NCBI RefSeq assembly: GCF_012689525.1
Contig: NZ_CP051516.1
Location: 930,001-994,000, forward strand
DNA: 64,000 bases
DNA from: Paraburkholderia aromaticivorans
GTDB lineage: Bacteria; Pseudomonadota; Gammaproteobacteria; Burkholderiales; Burkholderiaceae
Direction: 5' to 3'
The notes beneath the pieces are model-generated. The model made no database searches and had not been told where the DNA came from. It saw nothing but the letters and a program-made list of their open reading frames with translations. This document shows, piece after piece, positions 1 through 9,895 of this stretch (positions within the stretch are counted from its first letter, which is position 1; each line of letters begins with the position of its first letter). The position numbers and the translations under genes are program-made.

Positions 1-553
1 TCATCAACGGTTGATCCCACACCTGATAGAACACGCTGACGGGCGGACGGCTCGCATACTGGTTGCGTAGCTTCGCGATGTCCTGACGGTAGGCGGCCGC
101 AGCCGCATCCGCCGTCGATGACGTGCCGAGCAATTGTCCGAGCTTCGTCAGCGACACGGCCACGTCGTCGAGATGATGCGGCTCGCTGAAGAACAACGGA
201 ATGTGCATCTCGCGCAGGCGATCGAGCTGACGCTGCGCATTGCCATGCCGCCACACCACGATCAGATCGGGCTTGAGCGCGACGATGCGCTCGAGATCGA
301 GCGCCTTGTTATCGCCGACGCGCGGCAACTGTTTCGCCTCGGGCGGATAGTCGCTGTACGACACGGCGCCGACCACTTTCGCGCCGCCACCCGCGGCATA
401 CAGCAATTCGGTGACGTGCGGCGCGAGGCTGATGACACGTTGCGCGGGGGCGGGCAACGTGACGATTGCGCCGGTATCGTCAATGACGGAGATGGCGGCA
501 TGAGCGTGCAGGGCGTTGATGAAGAGTGCGGAGGCGAGGGCGAGTCGGTTCAT
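1..553 (-). CDS. btuF: Cobalamin ABC transporter substrate-binding protein BtuF (C-terminus beyond window)
   Basis: An open frame runs from an ATG at 553 off the left edge with no stop (184 codons seen). It begins with a likely signal peptide (MNRLALASALFINALHAHA), then matches the periplasmic-binding fold of the BtuF/FhuD type: VISLAPHVTELLYAAG near residues 46-61, then SYSDYPPEAKQLPRVGD, then LERIVALKPDLIVVW near 88-102. The family captures vitamin B12 or corrinoid in the periplasm and hands it to a BtuCD importer. It follows cobD by 58 bp on the same strand, so it probably ends the cobU-cbiB-cobD transcript. That placement supports corrinoid rather than siderophore binding. The missing C-terminal lobe cannot be judged. 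Confidence 0.88.
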   Translation of the reverse strand, partial: MNRLALASALFINALHAHAAISVIDDTGAIVTLPAPAQRVISLAPHVTELLYAAGGGAKVVGAVSYSDYPPEAKQLPRVGDNKALDLERIVALKPDLIVVWRHGNAQRQLDRLREMHIPLFFSEPHHLDDVAVSLTKLGQLLGTSSTADAAAAAYRQDIAKLRNQYASRPPVSVFYQVWDQPLM

Positions 554-611
554 CGGGCGAGGCTGCGGGGCGCGGAGTTATTGTGGGAGTGAGGGTTTCG
601 TCTTCGTTGAA

Positions 612-1673
612 TCAGCCCGCTCGCGTGGGATCGATTTCTCGTACGGCTTCGCGCAAGCTCTCTTCGAAACGTGCCCATTCGGCTTCGCTCGCGGGCAAGC
701 CGAATCGAACGCTCCCCGGCGATGTGAATAGACGCGTCCACACGCCACGTCGTGCGAGGGCTTCGTGCAAAGCGGCGGCGCGTGGGTCGTCGGTCCACGC
801 GAAGAGCGGCGTGCTGCGTGTGTTGAAGCCTTGAGCATGCAACAGACCGACCAGCCGCGCGCTTTCGGCTTCGAGTCGTGTGCGCATATTCCGTTGCCAG
901 GCCTCGTCGGCGAATGCGGCTTTGACGGCGTGGCGGCCTGGACCACTGACCGTCCACGCGCCGAGCGTGACGCGCAAACTGTGAAGCAAAGCAGGCACGC
1001 CGAGTACGAACCCCGCGCGCACGCCGGCGAGGCCGAAGAATTTCCCCGGCGAGCGCAACACGATCAAGCCTTCGCGATGCGTGCTCGCCGCGAGCGACGC
1101 CGACGGCATCGTATCGGCGAAGGCTTCATCGACCAGCAGCGTGCCGCCGCGCGCGCTCAACTGCGCCTGCCAGTGCAGCAGCCTGGCGGCGCTCAGATGC
1201 GCGGCGGTCGGATTGTTCGGATTCACGACGACCACATGCATGAGCGCTTCGGGCAATGTTTCCCAGGCGGCATCGAGCGGCATCACTTCATGGCCGCTGC
1301 GTTCGAATGCAGGCGCGTATTCGCTATATGTGAGTGGCGCGATGCCGACGCATGCGCGCGGCAGCAGCGCGGGAAGCGCGCGAATCGCCGCCTGGCTGCC
1401 CGCGACGGGCAGCACATGTGCCGCATCGGGCGCGCCGTAATAGCGCGCGGCGCAGGCGGCGAAATCGTCGCCGTCGTCGGGCAGGCGACGCCATGCATCG
1501 GCGGGGACCGGCGGGACCGGATAGCCGTGCGGATTGATACCCGTCGACAGATCGAGCCACTGCGCGTACGGAATGTCATACCGTCTGGCCGCTTCGTGCA
1601 GATTGCCGCCGTGCACGATCGCCTCTATCGCGGCGTGGGTTTCGTCCACGTGGCCGCTCACTGAATCAACCAT
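612..1673 (-). CDS. cobD: Threonine-phosphate decarboxylase (CobD; CobC in Pseudomonas naming)
   Basis: 353 aa, fold-type I PLP aminotransferase-like enzyme. It makes (R)-1-amino-2-propanol phosphate, the linker between the corrin ring and the nucleotide loop of B12. Visible signatures are STGINPHGYPVP near residues 43-54, VVNPNNPTA near 149-157, LLVDEAFAD near 178-186 and the PLP-lysine segment LRSPGKFFGLAGVRAGF near 206-222. The ATG at 1673 lies 8 bp inside the end of cbiB, so the two are probably translationally coupled. Naming conflicts between species: the Salmonella name is cobD, and the Pseudomonas denitrificans name is cobC. Histidinol-phosphate aminotransferase is the nearest alternative, but the cobalamin context argues against it. 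Confidence 0.9.
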   Translation of the reverse strand: MVDSVSGHVDETHAAIEAIVHGGNLHEAARRYDIPYAQWLDLSTGINPHGYPVPPVPADAWRRLPDDGDDFAACAARYYGAPDAAHVLPVAGSQAAIRALPALLPRACVGIAPLTYSEYAPAFERSGHEVMPLDAAWETLPEALMHVVVVNPNNPTAAHLSAARLLHWQAQLSARGGTLLVDEAFADTMPSASLAASTHREGLIVLRSPGKFFGLAGVRAGFVLGVPALLHSLRVTLGAWTVSGPGRHAVKAAFADEAWQRNMRTRLEAESARLVGLLHAQGFNTRSTPLFAWTDDPRAAALHEALARRGVWTRLFTSPGSVRFGLPASEAEWARFEESLREAVREIDPTRAG

Positions 1674-2604
1674 GAAACGGCACGCTCAACAACGCCAGCA
1701 CGATCAGCACCGCGAGCCACAGAATGACCGTGCGCTCGACCAGCATCAATGCGGCGGTCACATGGCTGGCTTTCGCGGTATGCCCGAAGCCGAGTGTCGG
1801 CCTGTGTTCCAGCGCGCCGTGATACACCGCCGGTCCGCCGATCAGCACGTTCAGACTGCCCGCGCCAGAAGCCATCACCGGCCCGGCGTTCGGGCTGTCC
1901 CACCGTGGCGCCTGCTCGCGCCAGCAGCGCCACGCGGTGCGCGTGTCGCCGAGGAGTGCATAGCTGGCGGCGGTCAGACGTGCGGGAATCCAGTTGAGCA
2001 CGTCGTCGATACGCGCGGCGGCCCAGCCGTAGCGCAAATAGCGTGGCGTGCGATAACCCCACATTGCGTCGAGTGTGTTGGCGAGGCGGAACGCGAGCGC
2101 GCCCGGACCGCCCGCGATGGCGAACCAGAACAGCGCGCCGAAGATCGCGTCGTTGCCGTTTTCGAGCGCTGACTCGACGGCGGCGCGCGATAACGCACCT
2201 TCGTCGGCATCCGCAGTTTCGCGCGAGACGATGCGTGCGGTCAGCAAACGCGCTTGCGGAAGATCGCGCTGCGCCAACGCCAGCGCGATCGGCGCGATGT
2301 GCTCGTGCAGACTGCGCGCGCCGAGCGCGAACCACAGCAGCAGCACATGCACCACGCAGGCCGCGTAAAACGGCAGCACGGCGACCAGACACCATGCGAT
2401 CAGCACCGGCGGCATGACGGCCAGCGACCACGCCAGCAGACCTTTGAGCCGCAAGCGCCGGCCGGTGTTGTAGCGCGTTTCGAGACGCATCGCCCATTTG
2501 CCGAAGCCCACCAGCGGATGCGCCGCGCGCGGCTCGCCGAACCATCGGTCGACGACGACGCCCGCAGCGGTCAGCGTCACGAGAAGCGGGAGCGAGAGCA
2601 TCAC
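1666..2604 (-). CDS. cbiB: Adenosylcobinamide-phosphate synthase CbiB
   Basis: 312 aa integral membrane protein that amidates adenosylcobyric acid with aminopropanol (phosphate) to give adenosylcobinamide (phosphate). Typical CbiB features are an early VVVDRWFGEPRAAHPLVGFGK stretch (residues about 16-36), several hydrophobic helices, RETADADEGALSRAAVESALEN in the middle and LGFGHTAKASHVTAALML near the C-terminus. Start choice: a GTG at 2604 gives a 4-bp overlap with the cobU stop, and the ATG at 2601 immediately follows and is equally plausible. The gene sits between cobU and cobD, whose products act just after and just before it in the pathway. Confidence 0.92.
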   Translation of the reverse strand: MMLSLPLLVTLTAAGVVVDRWFGEPRAAHPLVGFGKWAMRLETRYNTGRRLRLKGLLAWSLAVMPPVLIAWCLVAVLPFYAACVVHVLLLWFALGARSLHEHIAPIALALAQRDLPQARLLTARIVSRETADADEGALSRAAVESALENGNDAIFGALFWFAIAGGPGALAFRLANTLDAMWGYRTPRYLRYGWAAARIDDVLNWIPARLTAASYALLGDTRTAWRCWREQAPRWDSPNAGPVMASGAGSLNVLIGGPAVYHGALEHRPTLGFGHTAKASHVTAALMLVERTVILWLAVLIVLALLSVPFHG

Positions 2605-3155
2605 ACGTGGCTCGCGGTTTTCAGCGCGAGCGGCAAACCGGCGACCATCATCGTGGACTCGGTGCTCAATGCGGCGATACGCTGATTGAGTCGGCCGAGT
2701 TCATCGACGTAAAGACGCGTGGCCGCGCCGAGCGGCACCACGCCCAGGCCGATTTCGTTGCTGACCACGAGGAGCTTGCCTTTGGCGTTGACGAGCGCCG
2801 CTTCGAGCGCGGCGACGTGCGCGTGATAGCGATCGAGCGGCAGAGCGTCGCCTTCCGGCGGACACAGCAGATTGGCGAGCCACAGCGTCAAGCAATCGAT
2901 CAGGATGCAGTGGCCGGACGCGTCGTTTTGCGTCACGGCGCCGGCGAGATCGACGCCCGCTTCGAACAGTTGCCAATGCGCCGGACGCCGTTCGCGATGA
3001 TGCGCGATGCGCGCGCGGAATTCGACGTCATCCGTCACGCGCGCGGTGGCGATGTAGGTGACGGGCAGGGCGCTGTCGGCGGCAAGCTGTTCGGCGTGCA
3101 CGCTCTTGCCCGAACGGGCGCCGCCGAGTATGAAGGTAAGGTCGCGGGGAGTCAT
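2601..3155 (-). CDS. cobU: Adenosylcobinamide kinase / adenosylcobinamide-phosphate guanylyltransferase CobU
   Basis: 184 aa from the ATG at 3155. The frame stays open upstream to 3275, but that part is arginine-rich low-complexity coding from a 9-bp repeat and is not family-like. MTPRDLTFILGGARSGKS begins exactly as CobU/CobP proteins do, with the P-loop GGARSGKS at about residues 10-17. Next come YIATARVTDDVEFRARIAHH and RERRPAHW (guanylylation region), LIDCLTLWLANLL and SNEIGLGVVP. The enzyme phosphorylates adenosylcobinamide and then transfers GMP to it. It is first gene of the minus-strand cob block, divergent from cobQ, with 234 bp between the two starts. Confidence 0.93.
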   Translation of the reverse strand: MTPRDLTFILGGARSGKSVHAEQLAADSALPVTYIATARVTDDVEFRARIAHHRERRPAHWQLFEAGVDLAGAVTQNDASGHCILIDCLTLWLANLLCPPEGDALPLDRYHAHVAALEAALVNAKGKLLVVSNEIGLGVVPLGAATRLYVDELGRLNQRIAALSTESTMMVAGLPLALKTASHV

Positions 3156-3223
3156 CGCGTGATTGTACCGGCGTGCAGCGTGGCCCGGCGCGATGGGATA
3201 ATGCCGCGTTTGACGGGCTCGGC

Positions 3224-3264
3224 GCGAACGACGCGAACGACGCGGACGACGCGAACGACGCGAA
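3224..3264. repeat. 9-bp tandem repeat, consensus GCGAACGAC
   Basis: Four full copies run from 3224 to 3259, the third with one substitution (GCGGACGAC), and a partial fifth runs to 3264. It lies in the cobU-cobQ intergenic region, 70 bp upstream of the cobU start. No regulatory role can be read from the sequence. Confidence 0.8.
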
Positions 3265-3389
3265 ACGAGTTCCATGCGTTAGCCGCGTTCCACACACCGC
3301 ACACACCGTCGCTGCGTCAACGCGGCGTTGCCGCTTGCTTCACTGATTAACCTGATTGATTCACTGTTCACTGCCAAGCCCGAGATTCC

Positions 3390-4904
3390 GTGACCACCAC
3401 TTCGACCCCGCCTGACGCCGTACCCGTGCCACGCGGCACGCTGATGATTCAGGGCACCACGTCCGATGCCGGCAAGAGCACGCTGGTCGCCGGTTTGTGC
3501 CGCCTCGCGCGCCGCGCCGGGGTGCGGGTCGCGCCGTTCAAGCCGCAAAACATGGCGCTCAACAGCGCGGTGACAGTGGATGGCGGCGAGATTGGCCGCG
3601 CTCAGGCTTTGCAGGCGATCGCCGCCGGCATTGCCGCGCACACGGATCTGAATCCGGTGCTGCTCAAGCCGACCAGCGACCGCGGCGCGCAAGTGATCAT
3701 CCACGGCAAGGCGCGCATGAATCTCGACGCGCGGGCGTATCACGACTACAAGCCCGTCGCGTTCGAAGCGGTGCTGGAATCGTATGCGCGTCTGCAGGCG
3801 GCGTACGAGACGATTTTCGTTGAAGGCGCGGGCAGCCCCGCCGAAATTAATCTGCGCGATCGCGATATCGCCAACATGGGTTTCGCGGAAGCGGTCGATT
3901 GTCCGGTCGTGCTGGTGGCCGATATCGACCGCGGCGGCGTGTTCGCCCATTTGACGGGCACGCTCGCGTGTTTGTCGGAGAGCGAGCAGGCGCGGGTGCG
4001 CGGTTTCATCATCAACCGCTTTCGCGGCGACGTCAGTTTGCTGAAGCCCGGCTTGGACTGGCTCGAAGCGAAGACCGGCAAGCCGGTGCTCGGCGTCGTT
4101 CCCTATCTGCACGGCCTGACGCTCGACGCCGAAGATATGCTGCCGCCCGAATTGCGCGCGGCGCACAGCGGCGGCGCGGGGCGCATGTTGCGGGTGGTCG
4201 TGCCGGTGCTGCCGCACATCAGCAATCACACGGATTTCGACGCGCTGCGCGCGCATCCGCAGGTCGATTTTCACTACGTGCGCAGCGGCACACCACCGCC
4301 CCCGGCTGATCTGATCATTTTGCCGGGCTCGAAGAACGTGCCCGGCGACCTGGCGTTTTTGCGCGCGCAAGGCTGGGACGCGGTGCTGCAAAAGCATTTG
4401 CGTTATGGCGGCCGCGTGATCGGCATTTGCGGCGGCATGCAGATGCTCGGGCGCGAAGTGGCCGATCCGCATGGCGTGGAGGGCGCGCCGGGGACGTCGG
4501 CGGGACTGGGCTGGCTCGATTACTCGACGGTGCTCACGCGCGACAAGACGCTCAAGAATGTCACCGGACACCTCGCGTTGCCGGGCGCGCCCGAAGTGGC
4601 CGGCTACGAGATCCATATGGGCGAGACGCGCGGCCCGGCGCTCGACACGCCCGCGCTGCGCCTGGGCGATGCCCAGGCGGCGCATCCCGATGGCGCGATT
4701 TCCGCCGACGGCCAGATTCTCGCGACTTACGTCCACGGGTTGTTTGACACACCGGCCGCGTGCGCCGCGTTGCTCGCTTGGGCGGGTTTGAGCGATGCCG
4801 AGGAAATCGACTATCCGGCGTTGCGCGAAGCGTCGCTGGAACGGCTCGCGGATACGCTGGCGGAGCATCTCGATCTGCCGAAATTGTTTGCGGCGATTGG
4901 GTGA
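3390..4904 (+). CDS. cobQ: Cobyric acid synthase CobQ (CbiP)
   Basis: 504 aa from a GTG start. It catalyses the four amidations (b, d, e and g side chains) that turn adenosylcobyrinate a,c-diamide into cobyric acid. The N-terminal dethiobiotin-synthetase-like ATPase domain begins [19 protein letters not shown] (P-loop near residues 17-25), followed by [13 protein letters not shown] and [20 protein letters not shown]. The C-terminal class I glutamine amidotransferase domain carries [14 protein letters not shown] and the nucleophile motif [12 protein letters not shown] (Cys near residue 348), with a late His in YVHGLFD. Length is normal for CobQ. The Shine-Dalgarno is weak. It is divergent from cobU-cbiB-cobD and works in the same pathway. 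Confidence 0.95.
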   Translation: MTTTSTPPDAVPVPRGTLMIQGTTSDAGKSTLVAGLCRLARRAGVRVAPFKPQNMALNSAVTVDGGEIGRAQALQAIAAGIAAHTDLNPVLLKPTSDRGAQVIIHGKARMNLDARAYHDYKPVAFEAVLESYARLQAAYETIFVEGAGSPAEINLRDRDIANMGFAEAVDCPVVLVADIDRGGVFAHLTGTLACLSESEQARVRGFIINRFRGDVSLLKPGLDWLEAKTGKPVLGVVPYLHGLTLDAEDMLPPELRAAHSGGAGRMLRVVVPVLPHISNHTDFDALRAHPQVDFHYVRSGTPPPPADLIILPGSKNVPGDLAFLRAQGWDAVLQKHLRYGGRVIGICGGMQMLGREVADPHGVEGAPGTSAGLGWLDYSTVLTRDKTLKNVTGHLALPGAPEVAGYEIHMGETRGPALDTPALRLGDAQAAHPDGAISADGQILATYVHGLFDTPAACAALLAWAGLSDAEEIDYPALREASLERLADTLAEHLDLPKLFAAIG

Positions 4905-5048
4905 TCCGGCGCCAAGCGTGCGGCGGGCGATTAAATCCTGTTGAGAAATAATCAAAGCCTGTAAGGCGGTTTTTCACCTCATAGGGTTCGAATAGAGTTC
5001 CGATATCGACGGCCGCTTCCGGGCTGTCCCTCTCTCAAGGATCTCGTC

Positions 5049-5465
5049 ATGAACTCGAACCGCTCCGCCGATCTGGCCGCTCTACTTCTTCGCGTCGCCT
5101 TGGGCGTGCTGTATCTCGCTCACAGTCTGCAGAAGATCTTCGTCTTCACGCTGCCCGGCACGGCGCAGTTCTTCGTTTCGCTCGGCTTGCCGGGTTGGCT
5201 CGGCTATGTGACGGCGTTCGTCGAACTGTTCGGCGGCATCGCGCTGCTGCTCGGCGTGCAGGTCCGCTGGGTCGCACTGGTGCTGCTGCCGTTCATGCTC
5301 GGCGCGATGTCGCAGCATCTGCATAACGGTTGGGGTTTTGCGTCGCCGAACGGCGGCTGGGAATATCCGGCGTTCTGGGCGGTGACGTTAGTGGTGCAGT
5401 CGCTGCTCGGCGGCGGGGCGCTGGCGTTCCGTGGGGCGAGGGCGCCTCGGGCGGTGGCTGCCTGA
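5049..5465 (+). CDS. DoxX family membrane protein
   Basis: 138 aa with four predicted membrane helices and the DoxX/DoxD layout. LLLRVALGVLYLAHSLQKIF lies near residues 11-30, followed by FFVSLGLPGWLGYVTAFVELFGG and a conserved-type HNGWGFASPNGGWEYPAFW loop. Members are small inner-membrane proteins of uncertain function; some associate with thiosulfate or quinone redox, others with thiol stress. It stands alone, 144 bp after cobQ, and is followed by a strong terminator, so it is probably monocistronic. Confidence 0.8.
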   Translation: MNSNRSADLAALLLRVALGVLYLAHSLQKIFVFTLPGTAQFFVSLGLPGWLGYVTAFVELFGGIALLLGVQVRWVALVLLPFMLGAMSQHLHNGWGFASPNGGWEYPAFWAVTLVVQSLLGGGALAFRGARAPRAVAA

Positions 5466-5484
5466 TCGGCCTGGCCCAGTAATG

Positions 5485-5518
5485 AAAAGCACGCGCCCGG
5501 AAGGCCGCGTGCTTTTTT
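5485..5518 (+). terminator. Rho-independent terminator after the doxX-like gene
   Basis: An 11-bp stem AAAAGCACGCG / CGCGTGCTTTT (5485-5495 with 5506-5516) has a 10-nt loop and a T run. The A run on the other side means it could also stop the converging thioesterase transcript. Confidence 0.8.
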
Positions 5519-5554
5519 CATGGCGCCGCACTGCGTGGCGCCACGTTCATGCAA

Positions 5555-5974
5555 TCAATACAACACCATCTGCGTACACCGAAACAGCGCCATCGTCTTG
5601 CCGTTCGGATCGGTGACCGTGGCGTCCCACACTTGCGTGCTGCGCCCAAGATGCACGCCCGTCGCGACCGCGCGGATCGTTCCCTCCGTCGCCGTGCCGA
5701 GAAAATTGCTTTTCAGCTCGATGGTCGTGAAATTGCGCGCCGTCTCCGGCAAGTGGGCGAGGCAGGCGTAGCCGCAGGCGGTGTCGGCGAGACCGATCAC
5801 GGTGGCGGCATGCAAAAAGCCGTTCGGCGCGAGTAATTCCTTGCGCACGGTCAATTCCGCGGTCAGGACGCCTTCTTCCAGCGACAGCACATGCACGCCC
5901 AGCAAGCCGGGCAACGAGCCTTTCTGGCGTTCGTGGAGATGTTCGACGGTGCATTCCGGGCGGAGTTTGCTCAT
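5555..5974 (-). CDS. PaaI-type hotdog-fold thioesterase
   Basis: 139 aa from the ATG at 5974 (MSKLRPECTVEHLHERQKGS). The frame extends upstream to 6052, but the extra residues are unlike the family. The hotdog/4HBT core is visible as LPGLLGVHVLSLEEGVLTAEL, followed by NGFLHAATVIGLADTACGYA near residues 49-68, the region where PaaI-like enzymes place their catalytic Asp or Asn. The later part NFTTIELKSNFLGTA and ATGVHLGRSTQVWDATVTD is also typical. It should hydrolyse acyl- or aromatic-acyl-CoA thioesters; the substrate is not evident. It converges with the DoxX gene and is divergent from parA. Confidence 0.82.
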   Translation of the reverse strand: MSKLRPECTVEHLHERQKGSLPGLLGVHVLSLEEGVLTAELTVRKELLAPNGFLHAATVIGLADTACGYACLAHLPETARNFTTIELKSNFLGTATEGTIRAVATGVHLGRSTQVWDATVTDPNGKTMALFRCTQMVLY

Positions 5975-6195
5975 GAAATTCGGGTCCTCGATGGAAAAAT
6001 CGGCGGGGCACCACAGCCGTTTACCCGTTTGGGGGCTTCGGCCAAAGTGCATTTGTCGATATTATCAACGGCTGGATCCAGAGGTGGGCCCGAACCCGGC
6101 ACGAGTCCGGCGCGAATCCGGGCACACTTGAGCATGTCAGAGCAACTACGCGGCAAACCGGCTGGCGGCGCCCAGCCTTCTTTCCGGGAGAATTC

Positions 6196-6834
6196 ATGAC
6201 GGTGATCGTGGTGGCGAATCCGAAGGGCGGCGTGGGTAAAAGCACGCTGTCGACCAATCTGGCCGGCTATTTCGCCGCGGCCGGCGAATGGGTCGCATTG
6301 GCGGACCTGGACAAACAGCAGTCCGCGCACGCGTGGCTGTCGTTGCGGCCCGACACGCTGCCGGCCATCGAAACCTGGGAAGTCAATCAGGACGCGCCGG
6401 CCAAACCGCCCAAAGGCCTGGAGCACGCGGTCATCGACACGCCGGCCGGGCTGCACGGCAATCGTCTGAGTATCGCGCTCGACCTGGCCGACAAGGTGAT
6501 CGTGCCGCTCCAGCCGTCCATGTTCGATATTCTCGCCACCCAGGAATTCCTCGAGCGGCTGGCCAAGGAGAAGGCCGTCAGGAAAGGCGCGATCGAAATC
6601 GGCGTGGTCGGCATGCGCGTCGATGCGCGCACGCGCTCGGCGGAGCAACTGCATCGTTTTGTCGAGGGGTTGAAGCTGCCGGTGCTGGGCTTTTTGCGCG
6701 ACACGCAGAATTACGTGCAACTCGCGGCCCACGGGCTGACCCTGTGGGACGTCGCGAAAAGCCGTGTGGAGAAGGATCTGGAGCAGTGGCAGCCGATTAT
6801 CGAATGGACTAACGGAAGCGGCAAGAAGGGATGA
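6196..6834 (+). CDS. Orphan ParA/MinD-family ATPase
   Basis: 212 aa, short for chromosomal ParA. It has a deviant Walker A KGGVGKST near residues 11-18, VALADLDKQQSAHAWLSLR (Walker A' Asp region) near 33-51, and VIDTPAGLHGN as the Walker B-type segment. No parB-like gene or obvious centromere repeats lie beside it. That size class (ParA-like proteins of about 210 aa) includes plasmid partition, chemotaxis-cluster and cellulose-cluster positioning ATPases, so the cargo is unknown. The start is supported by GGGAG 8 bp upstream. It is divergent from the thioesterase and is followed by 199 bp without a gene. Confidence 0.85.
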   Translation: MTVIVVANPKGGVGKSTLSTNLAGYFAAAGEWVALADLDKQQSAHAWLSLRPDTLPAIETWEVNQDAPAKPPKGLEHAVIDTPAGLHGNRLSIALDLADKVIVPLQPSMFDILATQEFLERLAKEKAVRKGAIEIGVVGMRVDARTRSAEQLHRFVEGLKLPVLGFLRDTQNYVQLAAHGLTLWDVAKSRVEKDLEQWQPIIEWTNGSGKKG

Positions 6835-7033
6835 AGCGGCAGAGCAGGCGGCCGTGCCGCCCGCTACATGGTGATGCAGCCCACGTTGTAAATCCCTGGG
6901 CGCTTCGCGCGGGGCGCGCGCGTCAGTGGACTACCAAGGGCTCAGGTCCAGCCTAACGCCCCCACGACGTAGCCCGCCCAAAGGGACGTTCTGCGCAGCG
7001 AGCAGACGAAGGCTCAAGCGAGCTACAGGGCGT

Positions 7034-7420
7034 TCAGGTCCAGTTCTGCGTCGGCACGTGATCGCGGCTGCCCTTGATCTTGTTGTTGTCATCCACGAAT
7101 ACCAGGTCCGGCTTCCAGCCGGCCTTCAGTTCCGCCTCGTCGACTACCGCGAACGCCGCGATGATCACCAGATCGCCCAGTTGCGCGCGCCGCGCGGCCG
7201 AACCGTTCAGCGAAATCATGCCGCTGCCGCGTTCACCCTTGATCGCGTAGGTCGAGAAACGCTCGCCGTTGTTGATGTTCCAGATGTCGATCCGCTCGTT
7301 TTCGACAATATTCGCCGCGTCCAGCAAATCCTCGTCGATCGCGCACGAGCCTTCGTAGTGCAGCTCGCAGTGCGTGACCGCGACGCGGTGGATCTTCGAC
7401 TTCAGCATGTTGCGTTGCAT
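7034..7420 (-). CDS. panD: Aspartate 1-decarboxylase PanD
   Basis: 128 aa from the ATG at 7420 ([12 protein letters not shown], the usual family start); a TTG six bases upstream is less likely. It makes beta-alanine from aspartate for pantothenate synthesis. The self-cleavage site that generates the pyruvoyl cofactor is visible as YEGSCAID, with Gly24-Ser25. [15 protein letters not shown] and [10 protein letters not shown] follow as in other PanD proteins. It lies 50 bp downstream of panC on the same strand, so the two enzymes of this branch are probably cotranscribed. Confidence 0.96.
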   Translation of the reverse strand: MQRNMLKSKIHRVAVTHCELHYEGSCAIDEDLLDAANIVENERIDIWNINNGERFSTYAIKGERGSGMISLNGSAARRAQLGDLVIIAAFAVVDEAELKAGWKPDLVFVDDNNKIKGSRDHVPTQNWT

Positions 7421-7470
7421 GACCAATCCTGTGTGATTTCCTGTCCGTGTCTACGTTGTCTAAGACGGCT

Positions 7471-8379
<909 letters not shown>

Positions 8380-8490
8380 TCACTGGTAATGACAGGTTCG
8401 GAGCGCCGGATTGTAGTGGATTTGCGTGACTGCCGCACCCAAAAGAGGCAGCTTGTCCCGCGGAGCGGAATTGCGCCCGGTTCGAGCGCT

Positions 8491-9366
8491 TCAGGCGGGC
8501 AGATAGGCAAGGCGCACATAAATCGGCGCGAACGGTTCCGCCTGGGTGATTTCGACGAGCGTTTCGCGGCACAGTTCGAGCATGGCGATGAAATTCACCA
8601 CCACCACCGGCACGCCCTTGCTCGTGTCGAACAGGTCGCAGAATTCGATGAAGCGCGCGTTCTGCAGCTGCCGCAGGATCGAGCTCATATGCTCGCGCAC
8701 CGACAACTCTTCGCGCGAAATCTTGTGATGCTGGACCAGCTTGGCGCGCTTGATCACGTCGGCCCACGCGGCGCGCAGGTCTTCGCTGTTCACGTCCGGA
8801 AAACGCGGCGTGATGCTTTGCTCGATGTAGACCTCGGCGCGCAGGAAATCGCGCCCGAGTTGCGGCAACTGGTCGATACGCTGTGCAGCAAGCTTCATCT
8901 GCTCGTATTCGAGCAGGCGCCGCACGAGTTCGGCGCGCGGATCTTCGGCTTCGTCGCCGCTGTCGGCCTTCTTCACCGGCAGCAGCATGCGCGACTTGAT
9001 CTCGATCAGCATCGCGGCCATCAGCAGATACTCGGACGCGAGTTCCAGATTGGTCTGGCGCAACTGGTCGACGTAGCCGAGGTATTGCACGGTGACGTCC
9101 GCCATCGGGATGTCGAGCACGTTGAAGTTCTGCTTGCGGATCAGGTACAGCAACAGATCCAGCGGTCCTTCGAACGTTTCGAGAAACACCTCGAGCGCGT
9201 CCGGCGGGATGTACAGGTCCGTCGGCAGCTTGAAGAGCGGCTCGCCGTACAGGCGTGCAAAAGCAATGCCGTCGACGGTGTCCGGGGTCGAATCGGTGGC
9301 GGGCGCGGCGAGCGCGGCGTCGGCGGGGGGCGGCGGCGCGCCGTGGGCCTCGTCGGCGTGACTCAC
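8491..9366 (-). CDS. scpA: Segregation and condensation protein A (ScpA)
   Basis: 291 aa, GTG start. This is the kleisin subunit of the SMC-ScpAB condensin. Visible are FEGPLDLLLYLIRKQNFNVLDIPMADVTVQYL (N-terminal helical domain, residues about 69-100), LASEYLLMAAMLIEIKSRMLLP, and the C-terminal winged-helix part ending in EPFAPIYVRLAYLPA. The first 40 residues are Ala/Pro-rich and poorly conserved. It starts 4 bp after the stop of the DUF3460 gene, with no clear Shine-Dalgarno of its own, so translation is probably coupled. scpB is not seen nearby. Confidence 0.92.
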   Translation of the reverse strand: MSHADEAHGAPPPPADAALAAPATDSTPDTVDGIAFARLYGEPLFKLPTDLYIPPDALEVFLETFEGPLDLLLYLIRKQNFNVLDIPMADVTVQYLGYVDQLRQTNLELASEYLLMAAMLIEIKSRMLLPVKKADSGDEAEDPRAELVRRLLEYEQMKLAAQRIDQLPQLGRDFLRAEVYIEQSITPRFPDVNSEDLRAAWADVIKRAKLVQHHKISREELSVREHMSSILRQLQNARFIEFCDLFDTSKGVPVVVVNFIAMLELCRETLVEITQAEPFAPIYVRLAYLPA

Positions 9367-9370
9367 GCGC

Positions 9371-9556
9371 TTAGAAGTTTTGATAGTACGAGTAAGGCGT
9401 CTGTTCTACACGCGAGGCTTTCTCCTCGGCGCGTTCATCCAGATCGATCGGCTGTTTGTCCCACAGCAGCGCGCGGCCGCGGCGTTGTTCGGCTTCCAGA
9501 TTGGGTTTCTGTTGCTTGAGCTGGTTCAGGAACTGGGTAATGTCCGATTGATACAT
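9371..9556 (-). CDS. DUF3460 family small protein
   Basis: 61 aa: MYQSDITQFLNQLKQQKP, then an LWDKQP core and the ending YSYYQNF. It matches the short DUF3460 proteins that sit immediately upstream of scpA in Burkholderiaceae. Function is unknown. It is charged, has no membrane segment or signal, and probably folds as helices. The tight 4-bp spacing to scpA suggests joint expression. Confidence 0.82.
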   Translation of the reverse strand: MYQSDITQFLNQLKQQKPNLEAEQRRGRALLWDKQPIDLDERAEEKASRVEQTPYSYYQNF

Positions 9557-9895
9557 GGCTCGACGTCCGTGGTGTGGGAATTGGCGGCTGCCCGGCGCGC
9601 ATTTGCGTTGCTCGCATTTGCGTTGCTTCGCTCGGTGCCGCTGCTATTCCATAATTTTACCGCATGCGCGGCGCGGGGTCGAAAAACGGCGGCCGAGCCG
9701 GGCGGGCGGTGCATGAAAATAGCTGGAACCCGCGTCGCGCGGTGTGCGTCAAAGGCGGGCGCGTTGGCGGCTGGCGCGCCGCGAACGCTGTTTTAGAGAT
9801 CTCGCGGTGTCCCGCCGATGTGGTCAAATAGCGTGCTTCGGCCGCTGCGGCGCGCCTGAGCGACAAAATTCATTAACCACGGCCGGAGGTCCTGT
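9557..9895. other. Intergenic region between divergent DUF3460 and tamA
   Basis: 339 bp without a credible gene. It should hold the promoters for both directions. An AT-rich spot at 9650-9660 (CATAATTTTACC) is the only obvious -10-like stretch, and no partner -35 is clear. Confidence 0.5.

Noticed and set aside
3156..3389. Cobalamin riboswitch between cobU and cobQ
   Set aside because: No B12-box-like core or conserved helices were found; only a short tandem repeat is present.
3279..4955. 558-codon minus-strand frame over cobQ
   Set aside because: Antisense shadow of a clear cobyric acid synthase; arginine- and histidine-rich composition and no domain.
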